DNA from: Nocardioides sp. SLBN-35
GTDB taxonomy: Bacteria > Actinomycetota > Actinomycetes > Propionibacteriales > Nocardioidaceae
Assembly (NCBI RefSeq): GCF_006715725.1
Contig: NZ_VFNU01000001.1
Span: 5,208,001-5,272,000 of the forward strand
Direction of reading: 5' to 3'
Length of the DNA stretch: 64,000 nt
Shown: positions 15,395 to 24,115 of the stretch, in pieces
Layout: every line of letters begins with the position of its first letter
Position numbering within the stretch: the stretch's first letter is position 1
The notes under the pieces: generated by a model
The model's database searches: none
The model's input: the letters and a program-made list of their open reading frames with translations, nothing else
Told to the model about the DNA's origin: nothing
Program-made: the position numbers and the translations under genes

Positions 15395-15987
15395 GTCGCT
15401 GTCTGCCTTCCCACGAATGCCCGACCCAAGGTGACCTCGTCGGCGTACTCGAGGTCTCCTCCCACCGGAAGTCCACTGGCCAAACGCGTCACGCGCAACC
15501 CCAGGGGGCCGAGCATGCGCGTGAGGTACGTCGCGGTGGCCTCGCCCTCGAGGTTGGGGTCGGTGGCGAGGATCACCTCGACGACGGTGCCGTCGCCGAG
15601 CCGCGTCAGCAGCTCGCGGATGTGGAGCTGCTCGGGACCGATGCCGTCGATGGGCGAGATCGCGCCGCCCAGGACGTGGTAGCGGCCGCGGAACTCGCGG
15701 GTCCGCTCGATCGCGACGACGTCCTTGTACTCCTCGACCACGCACAGCACCGTCGGGTCCCGGCGCGGGTCACGGCAGATCCGGCACTGGTCGTCCTCGG
15801 CGACGTTGAAGCAGACCGAGCAGAACTTCACCTTGTCCTTGACCTCGATCAGGACCTCGGCGAGGCGGCGTACGTCGGCCGGGTCGGCCTGCAGCAGGTG
15901 GAACGCGATCCGCTGGGCACTCTTCGGACCGACCCCGGGCAACCGCCCGAGCTCGTCGATGAGGTCCTGGACGACGCCTTCGTACAA
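15391..15987 (-). CDS. recR: Recombination mediator protein RecR
   Basis: A 198-residue RecR, the family's usual length. It has the helix-hairpin-helix region (LPGVGPKSAQR, about residues 16-26), a four-cysteine zinc finger (CSVC...CRIC, about 57-72) and a Toprim domain (VVEEYKDVVAIE...). RecR works with RecO/RecF to load RecA on gapped DNA. It sits in the conserved dnaX-ybaB-recR cluster, 15 bp after ybaB. Confidence 0.97.
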   Translation of the reverse strand: MYEGVVQDLIDELGRLPGVGPKSAQRIAFHLLQADPADVRRLAEVLIEVKDKVKFCSVCFNVAEDDQCRICRDPRRDPTVLCVVEEYKDVVAIERTREFRGRYHVLGGAISPIDGIGPEQLHIRELLTRLGDGTVVEVILATDPNLEGEATATYLTRMLGPLGLRVTRLASGLPVGGDLEYADEVTLGRAFVGRQTAT

Positions 15988-16002
15988 GGGTGCGGCCCCC
16001 GC

Positions 16003-16389
16003 TCAGAAGCCGAGCTGGCCGGGCGACGGCAGGCCGCCGCCCAGGTCGGGCATCCCGCCGGCCAGCGGGCCGAGGGTCTGCTCGGCGAGCTCGTCGATCT
16101 TGGTGCGGGCGTCGCGGAACGCGGCCACGACCAGGTCACCGAGGTCGGCGAGCGCCTCGGCGTCGGTGCCCTCGAGCGCCTCGGGCTTGATCTGCACGGC
16201 GGTCAGCTCGCCGGCGCCAGTGACCGTCACGGTCACCGCACCGCCCGCGACCGTGCCCTCGACCGTGGTCTCGGCCAGGCGCTGCTGGGCGTCCTGGAGC
16301 TGGTCCTGCATCTGCTGGGCCTGCTGGAGCAGGGCGCCCAGGTCGAGGCCGCCGCCACCGGCGAGGGCGTCGAAGGGGTTCTGGCTCAT
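16003..16389 (-). CDS. YbaB/EbfC nucleoid-associated protein
   Basis: A 128-residue DNA-binding protein of the YbaB/EbfC family. It has a Gln-rich helical segment (LLQQAQQMQDQLQDAQQRL, about residues 20-38), the conserved GAVTVTVTGAGELTAVQIKPEAL strand region and a Gly/Pro-rich tail. Such proteins bind DNA as dimers and commonly lie between dnaX and recR, as here. ATG 16389 gives the typical MSQNPFDAL start. Confidence 0.95.
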   Translation of the reverse strand: MSQNPFDALAGGGGLDLGALLQQAQQMQDQLQDAQQRLAETTVEGTVAGGAVTVTVTGAGELTAVQIKPEALEGTDAEALADLGDLVVAAFRDARTKIDELAEQTLGPLAGGMPDLGGGLPSPGQLGF

Positions 16390-16445
16390 GTGGGTCTCTT
16401 CTCGGTGTCGGTGAGGAAGGTCTGGTACGTCGGGCGCCGGGCGGG

Positions 16446-18596
16446 TCAGTCGCCGCGCGGCGTCTCCTCGATCAGCTGGGCGCCCAGCTCGCGGGCCAGG
16501 AGCTCGGCACTGGACTCGGCATCGACCTCGCGGTCGTTGAAGTCGACGGCGGCGTCGGGGTCCTCGGGCGGCGCGTCGACGGCGGCGCCGGCCCGGGCCT
16601 GGAAGTCGGCGATCATCTGGCGGCGGGCGCCCGGCTCGGGGTCGGGCTCCGGCTCGGGCGGGCCGTCGGCCGGCGGCGGCTCGGTCGCCCATGGCGGCGG
16701 GTCGTCGGTCGGGGCCGCGGGCGCTGGAGCGGGCGCTGCGGCGGGGGCGGCCGGTGCAGCCGCTTGCGGGGGCGCGGTGACCGCGGGCCATCCGCCGGCG
16801 TCGGCCTCGGCCGGGGCGGACGCGGCCGGGACGGGCGCGGCCGGGGCTGCGGCGGGCTCGGGGGTGCGCGCGTTGGGGTCGGCGGCCGGGTCGACGATCG
16901 CCTCGATCCGGACGTCGGCGCCGATCTCGTCGATGACGGCCTGCTGGACGATCTCGGCGTGGCCGCCGGACTCGAACGAGCGGCGCGGACCGTCGGACTG
17001 GAAGCCCAGGCTGAGCACCTTGCCGTTGAACCCGACGACCTGGGAGTTCTGGGTGAGGTGGATCCAGGTGACCCGCTTGACGCTCTTGACCCGGTCGATG
17101 ACCGAGGGCCACAGCCGGCGTACGTCGATCAGGGTCAGGCCGCTGCCGCCCGCCGGCTCCTCGGCAGGAGCGGCAGGAGCGGCAGGAGCGGCGACAGGCT
17201 CGGGAGCGGACGGCGGCGGGGCGGCCGCGACCGGCACCGGCTCGGGCGCCATCTTCGGCGCCATCTCGGGCACCGGCGCGGGAGCAGCAGGGGCAGCGGG
17301 AGCGGCCGGGGCAGGAGCCTCCACCCGCTCGGGCGCGGCCCGGTCGTGGCGGGAGGGCGCCGGCCGGTCCTGGGCGGGGACGGCGGCGGGGGCCGGGGCC
17401 GGCGCGGACTCGGCGGAGGTCGTACCGCTGATCGAGGCGCGACGCTCGAGCCGGTCGAGACGGGCGAGCACCCCCTCGGTGGTGTGGTCGGCAGCGGGGA
17501 GCAGGATCCTGGCGCAGATCAGCTCCAGCAGCAGCCGTGGGGCGGTGGCGCCGCGCATGTCGGTGAGCCCGGCGGCGACCAGGTCGGCGGCGCGGGTCAG
17601 CTCGGCGCGGCCGAACGCGGCGGCCTGGGCGACGAGTCGGTCGGCCTGGTCGCCGGAGAGGTCGAGCAGGCCGGACGCGGCGGCGTCGGGGACCGCGGAG
17701 ATGATGACGAGGTCGCGCAGCCGGCGCAGCAGGTCCTCGGTGAAGCGGCGCGGGTCCTGCCCGGTCTCGATCACTTTGTCGACCACACCGAAGACGGCAG
17801 AGCCGTCGCCGGCCGCGAAGGCCGACACCACGTCGTCCAGGAGGGTGTCTGGGGTGTAGCCGAGCAGCCCGCTGGCCAGGTCGTAGGTCACGCCCTGCGG
17901 CCCGGCGCCGCCGAGCAGCTGGTCGAGCACGGACAGGGTGTCGCGCGCGGAGCCCGCGCCGGCCCGGACCACCAGCGGCAGCGCGGCGGGCTCGATGGAG
18001 ACGCCCTCGCGGTCGCACAGCTCGGTGAGGTACGACGTCAGCAGGCGCGGCGGGATCAGCCGGAACGGGTAGTGGTGGGTGCGCGAGCGGATGGTCGGGA
18101 TGACCTTCTCGGGCTCGGTCGTGGCGAAGATGAACCGCAGGTGCGGCGGCGGCTCCTCGACGAGCTTGAGCAGGGCGTTGAAGCCCTGCGTGGTGACCAT
18201 GTGGGCCTCGTCGATGATGTAGACCTTGTAGCGGCTCTTGACCGGCGCGAAGAACGCCTTCTCGCGCAGGTCTCGAGCGTCGTCGACACCACCGTGGGAG
18301 GCGGCGTCAATCTCGATCACGTCGATCGACCCGGGGCCGTTGCGGGCCAGGTCGCGGCAGCTGTCGCACTCGCCGCACGGGTCGGAGACGGGCGCCTTCT
18401 CGCAGTTGAGCGCCCGGGCCAGGATCCGCGCGCTCGTCGTCTTGCCGCAGCCACGGGGGCCGGAGAAGAGGTAGGCGTGGTTGACCCGGTTGGCGGCCAA
18501 CGCGGCCCGCAACGGCTCGGTGACGTGCTCCTGCCCGATGACCTCGGCGAAGGTCTCGGGCCGGTAGCGGCGGTAGAGCGCGAGCGGGGAGTCCAC
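16446..18596 (-). CDS. dnaX: DNA polymerase III subunit gamma/tau
   Basis: A 716-residue clamp-loader subunit. It has Walker A GPRGCGKTT (about residues 45-53), a zinc module with four cysteines (CEKAPVSDPCGECDSC) and Walker B DEAH. AAA+ domains extend to about residue 370. A long Ala/Pro-rich linker (about 380-480 and 560-660) then separates a tau-type C-terminal domain (LIDVRRLWPSVIDRVKS...). The GTG start 18596 gives the standard VDSPLALYRRYRPETF beginning. No programmed-frameshift slippery run was seen, so only tau may be made. The SRP RNA lies upstream on the same strand. Confidence 0.96.
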   Translation of the reverse strand: MDSPLALYRRYRPETFAEVIGQEHVTEPLRAALAANRVNHAYLFSGPRGCGKTTSARILARALNCEKAPVSDPCGECDSCRDLARNGPGSIDVIEIDAASHGGVDDARDLREKAFFAPVKSRYKVYIIDEAHMVTTQGFNALLKLVEEPPPHLRFIFATTEPEKVIPTIRSRTHHYPFRLIPPRLLTSYLTELCDREGVSIEPAALPLVVRAGAGSARDTLSVLDQLLGGAGPQGVTYDLASGLLGYTPDTLLDDVVSAFAAGDGSAVFGVVDKVIETGQDPRRFTEDLLRRLRDLVIISAVPDAAASGLLDLSGDQADRLVAQAAAFGRAELTRAADLVAAGLTDMRGATAPRLLLELICARILLPAADHTTEGVLARLDRLERRASISGTTSAESAPAPAPAAVPAQDRPAPSRHDRAAPERVEAPAPAAPAAPAAPAPVPEMAPKMAPEPVPVAAAPPPSAPEPVAAPAAPAAPAEEPAGGSGLTLIDVRRLWPSVIDRVKSVKRVTWIHLTQNSQVVGFNGKVLSLGFQSDGPRRSFESGGHAEIVQQAVIDEIGADVRIEAIVDPAADPNARTPEPAAAPAAPVPAASAPAEADAGGWPAVTAPPQAAAPAAPAAAPAPAPAAPTDDPPPWATEPPPADGPPEPEPDPEPGARRQMIADFQARAGAAVDAPPEDPDAAVDFNDREVDAESSAELLARELGAQLIEETPRGD

Positions 18597-18660
18597 GGGT
18601 GCCACCCTAGTCGCAGGGCCCGACACCTCCGGGCGCCCCCGAAGGAGAGGACGAGCAGGC

Positions 18661-19731
18661 ATGACGACGATCGACCGGGACGAGGCGCGGGCCTTCCAGA
18701 AGCGCATGGTCCGGGTGCGCGAGGACGCCGCCCTGGGCCTGCTCCTGGGCATCGGCGACGAGCTCGGCCTGCTCGACGTACTGGCCCGCACCGGACCCGC
18801 CGACCCGGCCACGCTGGCGGCCGCAGCGGGGGTCGACGAGCGCTACCTGCGCGAGTGGCTGGACGGCATCGTCGCGGGCGACGTGGCGACGTACGACGCC
18901 GCCACCGGCCACTACGCCCTCCCCCGCGAGCGCGCCGCCTGCCTCACCCCGGCCGACGGCCCGGTCAACCTCGCGCGCAGCCTCAAGATGCTCACCATGC
19001 TCGCCGGCGTGGAGCCCGAGCTGCGGGAGAGCTTCCGCCACGGCGGCGGGCTGGGCTACGACCGCTTCCCCCGGTTCCACGAGCTGATGGCCGCCGACGC
19101 CGCGGCCGTCCACGACGCCGGCCTGCTCGACGTCGTCGTCCCGACCGTCCCCGGCCTGCACGAGCAGCTGAGCGCCGGCGCCGCCCTGGCCGACATCGGC
19201 TGCGGGTCCGGGCACGCGGTCAACCTGCTCGCCCGCGCCTACCCGGCCAGCACCTTCGTCGGCTACGACCTCGGCGACGAGGCGATCGCGGCTGCCCGCG
19301 CCGAAGCCGCGGCCTGGGGCCTGACCAACGCGACCTTCGAGGTCCGCGACGTCGCGGAGCTCGGGGAGGAGGCGGCGTACGACGTCGTGACCGCCTTCGA
19401 CGCGATCCACGACCAAGCCTTCCCCGACCGGGTGCTCGCCGGCATCGCCGCCGCGTTGCGGCCCGGCGGCACCTTCCTGATGGTCGACATCAAGGCCCAG
19501 TCGGGCGTCGAGAACAACCTCGGCCTGCCGTGGCTGACCTACCTCTACACGCTGAGCCTGATGCACTGCATGACGGTCTCCCTGGCTCACGGCGGCGCCG
19601 GCCTCGGCACCGTGTGGGGCCGGCAGACCGCGGTGCGGATGCTCGAGGAGGCCGGCCTGGTCGACGTCGACGTGCGCGAGGTCCGGACCGACCCGTTCAA
19701 CTACTTCTACGTCGCCCGCCGGCCGCACTAG
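18661..19731 (+). CDS. Class I SAM-dependent methyltransferase with N-terminal winged helix
   Basis: A 356-residue methyltransferase. The N-terminal third (about residues 20-90) is a winged-helix-like dimerisation region (LGLLDVLARTGPADPATLAAAAGVDERYLREWL), and the C-terminal domain has the SAM motif I DIGCGSGHAVNLLA (about 178-191). This plan matches the Rv2258c type and small-molecule O-methyltransferases, not DNA methylases. A good ribosome-binding site (GGAGAGG) precedes ATG 18661. It is divergent from dnaX with a 64-bp gap. The substrate is unknown. Confidence 0.87.
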   Translation: MTTIDRDEARAFQKRMVRVREDAALGLLLGIGDELGLLDVLARTGPADPATLAAAAGVDERYLREWLDGIVAGDVATYDAATGHYALPRERAACLTPADGPVNLARSLKMLTMLAGVEPELRESFRHGGGLGYDRFPRFHELMAADAAAVHDAGLLDVVVPTVPGLHEQLSAGAALADIGCGSGHAVNLLARAYPASTFVGYDLGDEAIAAARAEAAAWGLTNATFEVRDVAELGEEAAYDVVTAFDAIHDQAFPDRVLAGIAAALRPGGTFLMVDIKAQSGVENNLGLPWLTYLYTLSLMHCMTVSLAHGGAGLGTVWGRQTAVRMLEEAGLVDVDVREVRTDPFNYFYVARRPH

Positions 19732-19741
19732 GAGAAGCAGA

Positions 19742-19829
19742 GGCCCCCCACGCACCCGATAGAGCTCACTTACCCTTGCTGCCTTCCGGCCCTGGGGGAG
19801 TTGGGTGAGATACCGCCACGTGGGGGGTT
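19742..19829 (-). ncRNA. ffs: Signal recognition particle RNA (small bacterial type)
   Basis: On the minus strand this 88-base segment has the SRP domain IV signature GGCCGGAAGGCAGCAAGGG, with the GGAA tetraloop, flanked by the asymmetric bulge. Its ends pair as CCCCCCACG / CGTGGGGGG. It is about 90 bases, the short 4.5S-like form. It lies upstream of dnaX on the same strand, its common place in actinobacteria. The RNA targets signal sequences to the membrane with Ffh. Confidence 0.93.
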
Positions 19830-19876
19830 GCGGACCACTTTAGGGGATGAGCCGAGCGGGCCTCACATCGCCGTGG

Positions 19877-20098
19877 TCAGCGCAGGATGTTGACCACCGT
19901 CAACAGGACCGGCGCGACCATCACGACCAGCAGCACCCACGCGACCACCCGGTGGGAGCGCTTCGAGCTGTCGAGCGACCCGGCGAGCTCGAGCAGCGCA
20001 CCGTCCGGCACCAGCCGGTTGAGGCCCATCCGCTGCGCGTCGGCAGGCAGGTGCTCGACGGGAGCCCACGGCTCCGGGTCGTCGCCCCGCGCGGTCAT
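19877..20098 (-). CDS. Small tail-anchored membrane protein, function unknown
   Basis: A 73-residue protein that I do not recognise. A soluble acidic N-terminus (about residues 1-45) is followed by one membrane helix at the C-terminus (VVAWVLLVVMVAPVLLTVVNIL, about 51-72). Codon use matches the surrounding genes. It lies alone between the SRP RNA and tRNA-Ser, divergent from the tRNA. The annotation rests on coding character and on the single clear ATG. Confidence 0.65.
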   Translation of the reverse strand: MTARGDDPEPWAPVEHLPADAQRMGLNRLVPDGALLELAGSLDSSKRSHRVVAWVLLVVMVAPVLLTVVNILR

Positions 20099-20180
20099 GC
20101 AGCGATGGTACGTCGGCAGCGTGGCCCCGAGGGGAGTCCCGATTCCACCTCGCCGTCCATCTGCCGGTAATCTCTCCCAC

Positions 20181-20269
20181 GGAGCTGTCGCCTAGTGGCC
20201 TATGGCGCTCGCTTGGAAAGCGGGTTGGGTTAACAGCCCTCGGGGGTTCGAATCCCCCCAGCTCCGCCA
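20181..20269 (+). tRNA. tRNA-Ser (anticodon GGA)
   Basis: An 89-base class II tRNA with a long variable arm. The acceptor GGAGCTG (20181-20187) pairs with CAGCTCC (20259-20265), discriminator G and an encoded CCA. The anticodon loop TTGGAAA gives GGA. The variable arm includes TTGGGTTAACAGCCCTC, and the T-loop is GGTTCGAATCC. Confidence 0.95.
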
Positions 20270-20279
20270 GCAGCACCGG

Positions 20280-20306
20280 ACGGCGTCGCGCGCAGCGCGG
20301 CGCCGT
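20280..20306 (+). terminator. Terminator hairpin after tRNA-Ser
   Basis: ACGGCGTCGCGC (20280-20291) pairs with 20295-20306 (one G-T pair) around a 3-base loop, 11 bases after the tRNA. It is followed by TTCGACGTTCTCAGCC (20306-20321), the same 16-mer seen after tRNA-Pro. Confidence 0.65.
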
Positions 20307-20333
20307 TCGACGTTCTCAGCCGGATCGGCCGGG

Positions 20334-21452
20334 TCAGCCGGCCGCCGGCGGTGGGCCGAGCATCTCACCGGCGAGGTCGAGGTCGTCGGTCATCACGGCC
20401 CAGCAGCCGGCGGCGGCGAGCGCGGCCAGGGTCGCGGGGTCGTCGGTCGTGCGGGCGACGACGCTGATCCCGGCCGCCCGGGCGCGGGCGACGAGGGCGC
20501 GGTCGATCGTCGGGGCGTCGACGTGGATCGCGTCGACCTTGCCGGCCAGCGGTCCGAGGTCGGCGGGCGCGACGGACCGGATGAGCGCGACCCGAGCCGT
20601 CGGGAGGACCTGGGAGAGACGTTCGAGCCCGGTCAGGTCGGCGCTGCTGAACCGGATCCGGCCGGAGTCGACCAACGGCAGGTAGGGCTGCAGGGCGGCC
20701 GCGACGCGGTGCACGAAGTCGGGGCTCGACTGCTTGAGCTCGAGATGGGCGCCCAGCCCGCTGGCGGCGACCTGGCGCAGCAGGTCGTCGAGCTCCGGGA
20801 CCCGGGTGCCGGCCCAGCCGGCACCGAACCAGCCGCCGGCGTCGAGCTGCCGGATCTCGGCGAAGGAGAAGGACTCGACAGGCTGGTCGGCCCGGTCCGG
20901 GAAGACGTTCGCGACGTCGGTCGTCCGCCGCAGCGTCGGGTCGTGCACGAGCACCAGGTGGCCGTCGGACGTCGCCCGTACGTCGGTCTCGACGCCGGAC
21001 GCGTGGCCGGTGGCCGCGGTGAACGCGGGCACCGTGTTCTCGGGCGCCACGGCGCTGCGACCGCGGTGCGCGAGCACCTGGGGCGTCACCGCCGGCCACA
21101 CCCGCAGCGTGCGCGCCCGCGAGCGGAGCGCGGGACGACGGCCGTGCTTGGCGACCCGCGCCCGCAACCGCACCACGCCCGGCTGCCTGAGACGTACGTC
21201 GAAGCGCGCGACCCGGGCCCGCCCCGACCGTCCCCGCAGCACCCGCACGCCGCTCGACGTCGCCACCCGCAGCCGGACCGTGCGCCGGCGCGGACCCGAC
21301 GCCGGGACACGGACGACGACGCGGACCGTCGTACCGCTGCGGGCGTGGTCGGGTGCCCGGAGCACCACCCCCTGCTGCGCCGCCTCGGCCGGCGCCGGCG
21401 GCACGCCGAGCAGTCCGGCGAGCAGGGCGACCAGCGCGAGGGCGGCCCGCAT
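20334..21452 (-). CDS. Secreted glycerophosphodiester phosphodiesterase
   Basis: A 372-residue exported enzyme. A signal peptide (about residues 1-24) and an Ig-like basic domain precede a GDPD TIM barrel. The catalytic residues lie in LAHRGRSAVAPENTVPAF and ETDVRATSDGHLVLVHDPTLRRTTD (His, Glu, Asp, His). Such enzymes cleave glycerophosphodiesters to glycerol-3-phosphate and an alcohol. ATG 21452 overlaps the mycP stop by one base (TGATG), so it is part of the ESX operon, an unusual neighbour; it may remodel lipids at the secretion site or simply share the transcript. Confidence 0.9.
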   Translation of the reverse strand: MRAALALVALLAGLLGVPPAPAEAAQQGVVLRAPDHARSGTTVRVVVRVPASGPRRRTVRLRVATSSGVRVLRGRSGRARVARFDVRLRQPGVVRLRARVAKHGRRPALRSRARTLRVWPAVTPQVLAHRGRSAVAPENTVPAFTAATGHASGVETDVRATSDGHLVLVHDPTLRRTTDVANVFPDRADQPVESFSFAEIRQLDAGGWFGAGWAGTRVPELDDLLRQVAASGLGAHLELKQSSPDFVHRVAAALQPYLPLVDSGRIRFSSADLTGLERLSQVLPTARVALIRSVAPADLGPLAGKVDAIHVDAPTIDRALVARARAAGISVVARTTDDPATLAALAAAGCWAVMTDDLDLAGEMLGPPPAAG

Positions 21453-22714
21453 CAACGCCGCCGGGACAGGAGCGGGCGCACGATGAGGAGCACGACGAGC
21501 GCCGCACCCCCGCCGAGTCCCCACCAGACGGCGTCGTGGCGGGCGCCCGCCAGCACGTCGGCCTCAGCGCGTGGCGGCCGCGCCGGCTGGTTCTGGACCT
21601 TCTTCTCGGCACCCATCTCGGCGACGTCGCGCTGGATCGCCTCGACCGGCTGGACCACGCCGTACCCGGTGATCGGGCTGGACGGTCCGCCGTTGCCGCT
21701 GGCGGTCTGCTCGAGCCGGGTCCGCAGCTGCGCGGCGTCCTCGTCGGGATGCATCGACCACACCAGCGCCGCGACCCCGGCCACCTGGGCGGCCGCCCAC
21801 GCGGTCGACGCGGGTGCGACGACGCACCAGCCGCCGTTGCGGGCCCGCGACACCGCGTCGGCGCCGGGCGCGGACAGGTCGATGGCGGAGCTGCGGAGCA
21901 CGGTGCCGGAGCTGCCGGGCGTCGAGACGCCGACCGCGACGACGCCCGGGTCCGCGGCCGGCCAGACCAGGTCGGCGACGTCCTCGCCCTTCTTCGGCTC
22001 GTCCTGGTAGCCGTCGGGGAAGCCGCTGTCGCCGGTGGGGCGATCACCCGACGCGGCGACGAGGAGGACACCGGTGTCGACGAGGCGGTCGACCTGGGCC
22101 TCGAGCTCCGGGGAGTGCGGCACCTGGGTGGGTACGACGACGACCACCCGGCCGCCGAGGTCGCCGCCCGGGGCCCGGCGGTTCGCCACGTCGGCCAGCG
22201 CCGCGGCGAGGTCCGCCGCCATCGGGACCTTCTCTCCCTCCTGGGAGCGCTCCGGGCTGTCGTAGAACCTCTTGTCGACGATCCCGGCCCCCGGCGCGAT
22301 GCCGACGTCGATCTTGGGCTCGCTCTGGTCGGCTCCGGCGATGATGCCCGCGACGGCGATGCCGTGGCCGCTCGGGAGGTCGGTCGGCCCGGGGTTGTTG
22401 AAGCCACCTGCACCGCTGTCGACGACGACCACCTTCACGTCCTGGCCCGGCCGCCGACCGGCCTTCCTCGCCAGGGCCTGAGCCTCGGCGACGTGGAGCG
22501 AGAGGTTGGCCGTGTTGTCGCCCTTGACGGTGCGCTGGTCGGTGGTCGCCATGTCGACGTCGAGGCACGACGCGCCGACCGGTGCCTCGGCCGAGGTCGC
22601 GGTCACCGCCGCCATCGCGGGTGTGACCGACAGCCCGACGAGGGTGCCGGCCAGCGCCGCTGCGGCGGCGCGCACAGGTCCCGGGACGTGCCCTGGGCCG
22701 TGTCCTAGCCGCAC
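21452..22714 (-). CDS. mycP: Type VII secretion mycosin (subtilisin-like protease)
   Basis: A 420-residue subtilase of the mycosin type. A signal peptide (AAAAALAGTLVGLSVTPAMA) precedes the catalytic blocks: Asp in VVVVDSGAGG, His in GHGIAVAGIIAG and Ser in PASTAWAAAQVAG (the canonical GTS turn is AST here). A C-terminal membrane anchor (LGGGAALVVLLIVRPLL) ends in basic residues. GTG 22714 overlaps the end of eccB by 10 bp and gives the shortest upstream region with a full signal peptide. Mycosins sit on the periplasmic face of the ESX pore and stabilise it. Confidence 0.92.
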   Translation of the reverse strand: MRLGHGPGHVPGPVRAAAAALAGTLVGLSVTPAMAAVTATSAEAPVGASCLDVDMATTDQRTVKGDNTANLSLHVAEAQALARKAGRRPGQDVKVVVVDSGAGGFNNPGPTDLPSGHGIAVAGIIAGADQSEPKIDVGIAPGAGIVDKRFYDSPERSQEGEKVPMAADLAAALADVANRRAPGGDLGGRVVVVVPTQVPHSPELEAQVDRLVDTGVLLVAASGDRPTGDSGFPDGYQDEPKKGEDVADLVWPAADPGVVAVGVSTPGSSGTVLRSSAIDLSAPGADAVSRARNGGWCVVAPASTAWAAAQVAGVAALVWSMHPDEDAAQLRTRLEQTASGNGGPSSPITGYGVVQPVEAIQRDVAEMGAEKKVQNQPARPPRAEADVLAGARHDAVWWGLGGGAALVVLLIVRPLLSRRR

Positions 22715-24108
22715 GACTGGTCCTTGGACGGCGGGCACAGCGCCGCGTCCTGGGAGAGCTCGGGGCCGTCCTCGAACAGCTTGTTCCACACGTCGGGCAC
22801 CACGATGACCGGCACCTTGGCGTAGCCCAGCTGCTCGAGGTCGAAGGTGCTCGCGACCGGGTAGCTGTAGCCGCGGTCGTCGATGAGGTGGATCGTGCCT
22901 TCGTCGCTGCTGATCCAGTCGGCCGAGCGGATCACGGCTCCCTGGCCGGACGCGACCGTGACCTCGCGGTCACCGGGCGAGACACCCTCGGCGCTGGCGT
23001 CGCCCTGGGGGGCGGTCGCCAGGCGGGCGGCTGCGGGCTCGCCCTTCGCGGTCACCAGCTGGGCGCACGCCTGCTCTGTGGCGGGCAGCGACCTGCTCAG
23101 GACCTTCTCGGGCCAGAACTCACGGGCGTCCGTGCTCGCCGGGGCGAAGTCGAACGCCGCACCCGCCACATAGGGGATCTCGGTCGGCTGCTTCTTGCCG
23201 AAGGAGGTCGTGCGCAGCACCGCGGCCGCGAACGGCGTCAGCTCGAGGAAGCCCTCGGCGGTGAAGGCGTAGGTCTTGTTGTTGGCCTGCACCCAGTCGC
23301 CGACCCGCGCGCCGTCGTAGCCCGGCGCCACGGCGGGCTGTCCGACACCGTCGATGCCGAGGCCGGTGGCGTCGAGCGGGTCGCCCGGCGGGAACAGCTC
23401 CAACCACGCGTCGGGAACGGTGATCTCGTCGTTGGGCGAGATGCCGAGCTCGACGAAGAGGGGTTGGTTGTCGGGGAGCAGGTAGCGGTAGGCGCGCCGG
23501 GGGACGCCCGGGACGTCGGCCTCGGCGATGAGGAAGACCTTGCCGTCCTCGGCGGACTTCACGACGAAGCCGTCGGTCGGCACCTGCCGCACCCCGGGCA
23601 ACGCCGAGACCGCGGTCTGCATGCCGAGGCCCGTCCCGGTGCACGAGGTCCAGCCGCTCTCGTCGAGATTCTTGACCGCCGGCACCGTCGCGGGCGCGTC
23701 GAGGATGCCGATCGGCTGCCCCTTGCGCACCCCGGCGATCTCGTCGTCGGGCACCTTGCGGGCCTCGACGCTCGCGCCGAGGATCAGCTGGGCCGAGGTC
23801 ACGTTGATGACCGGACGCACCCGCGGCTGACCCGGCACCGCGTCCTCGTCGAGGATGACGTAGAGCGCGCCGCGGTCGTCGGCGACCAGGCCCGGCTTCT
23901 TCCAGTCGACCTCGGCCCGGTCGGACAGCGCACCGGCGATGGCGGCGCCCGCGACGAGGAGTACGGCGAGCGCGATGCCGCCCACGATCATCCGGCCCGG
24001 GCGGGCGGGCTCGACCTCGCGGCCGCCCGGCGCGCCGGAGACGAACGCCGTCACCAGGCGACGGCGGCTGAACGAGTAGGCCTCGACGAGGTCCTTCTTG
24101 GTGGCCAT
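22705..24108 (-). CDS. eccB: Type VII secretion core protein EccB
   Basis: A 467-residue ESX core subunit. It has a short cytoplasmic start (MATKKDLVEAYSFSRRRLVTAFV), one membrane helix (about residues 40-61), then a large periplasmic domain with the conserved cysteine pair and the DPLDATGLGIDGVGQ region. It continues directly into mycP (10-bp overlap) and follows eccD by 7 bp. EccB forms the periplasmic face of the ESX membrane complex. Confidence 0.95.
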   Translation of the reverse strand: MATKKDLVEAYSFSRRRLVTAFVSGAPGGREVEPARPGRMIVGGIALAVLLVAGAAIAGALSDRAEVDWKKPGLVADDRGALYVILDEDAVPGQPRVRPVINVTSAQLILGASVEARKVPDDEIAGVRKGQPIGILDAPATVPAVKNLDESGWTSCTGTGLGMQTAVSALPGVRQVPTDGFVVKSAEDGKVFLIAEADVPGVPRRAYRYLLPDNQPLFVELGISPNDEITVPDAWLELFPPGDPLDATGLGIDGVGQPAVAPGYDGARVGDWVQANNKTYAFTAEGFLELTPFAAAVLRTTSFGKKQPTEIPYVAGAAFDFAPASTDAREFWPEKVLSRSLPATEQACAQLVTAKGEPAAARLATAPQGDASAEGVSPGDREVTVASGQGAVIRSADWISSDEGTIHLIDDRGYSYPVASTFDLEQLGYAKVPVIVVPDVWNKLFEDGPELSQDAALCPPSKDQSCG

Positions 24109-24115
24109 CGGGGAG

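Noticed and set aside
16446..18596. Programmed frameshift in dnaX to give gamma
   Set aside because: I did not see a suitable A- or T-rich slippery run with a downstream hairpin; the GC-rich sequence argues against it, but mapping would be needed.
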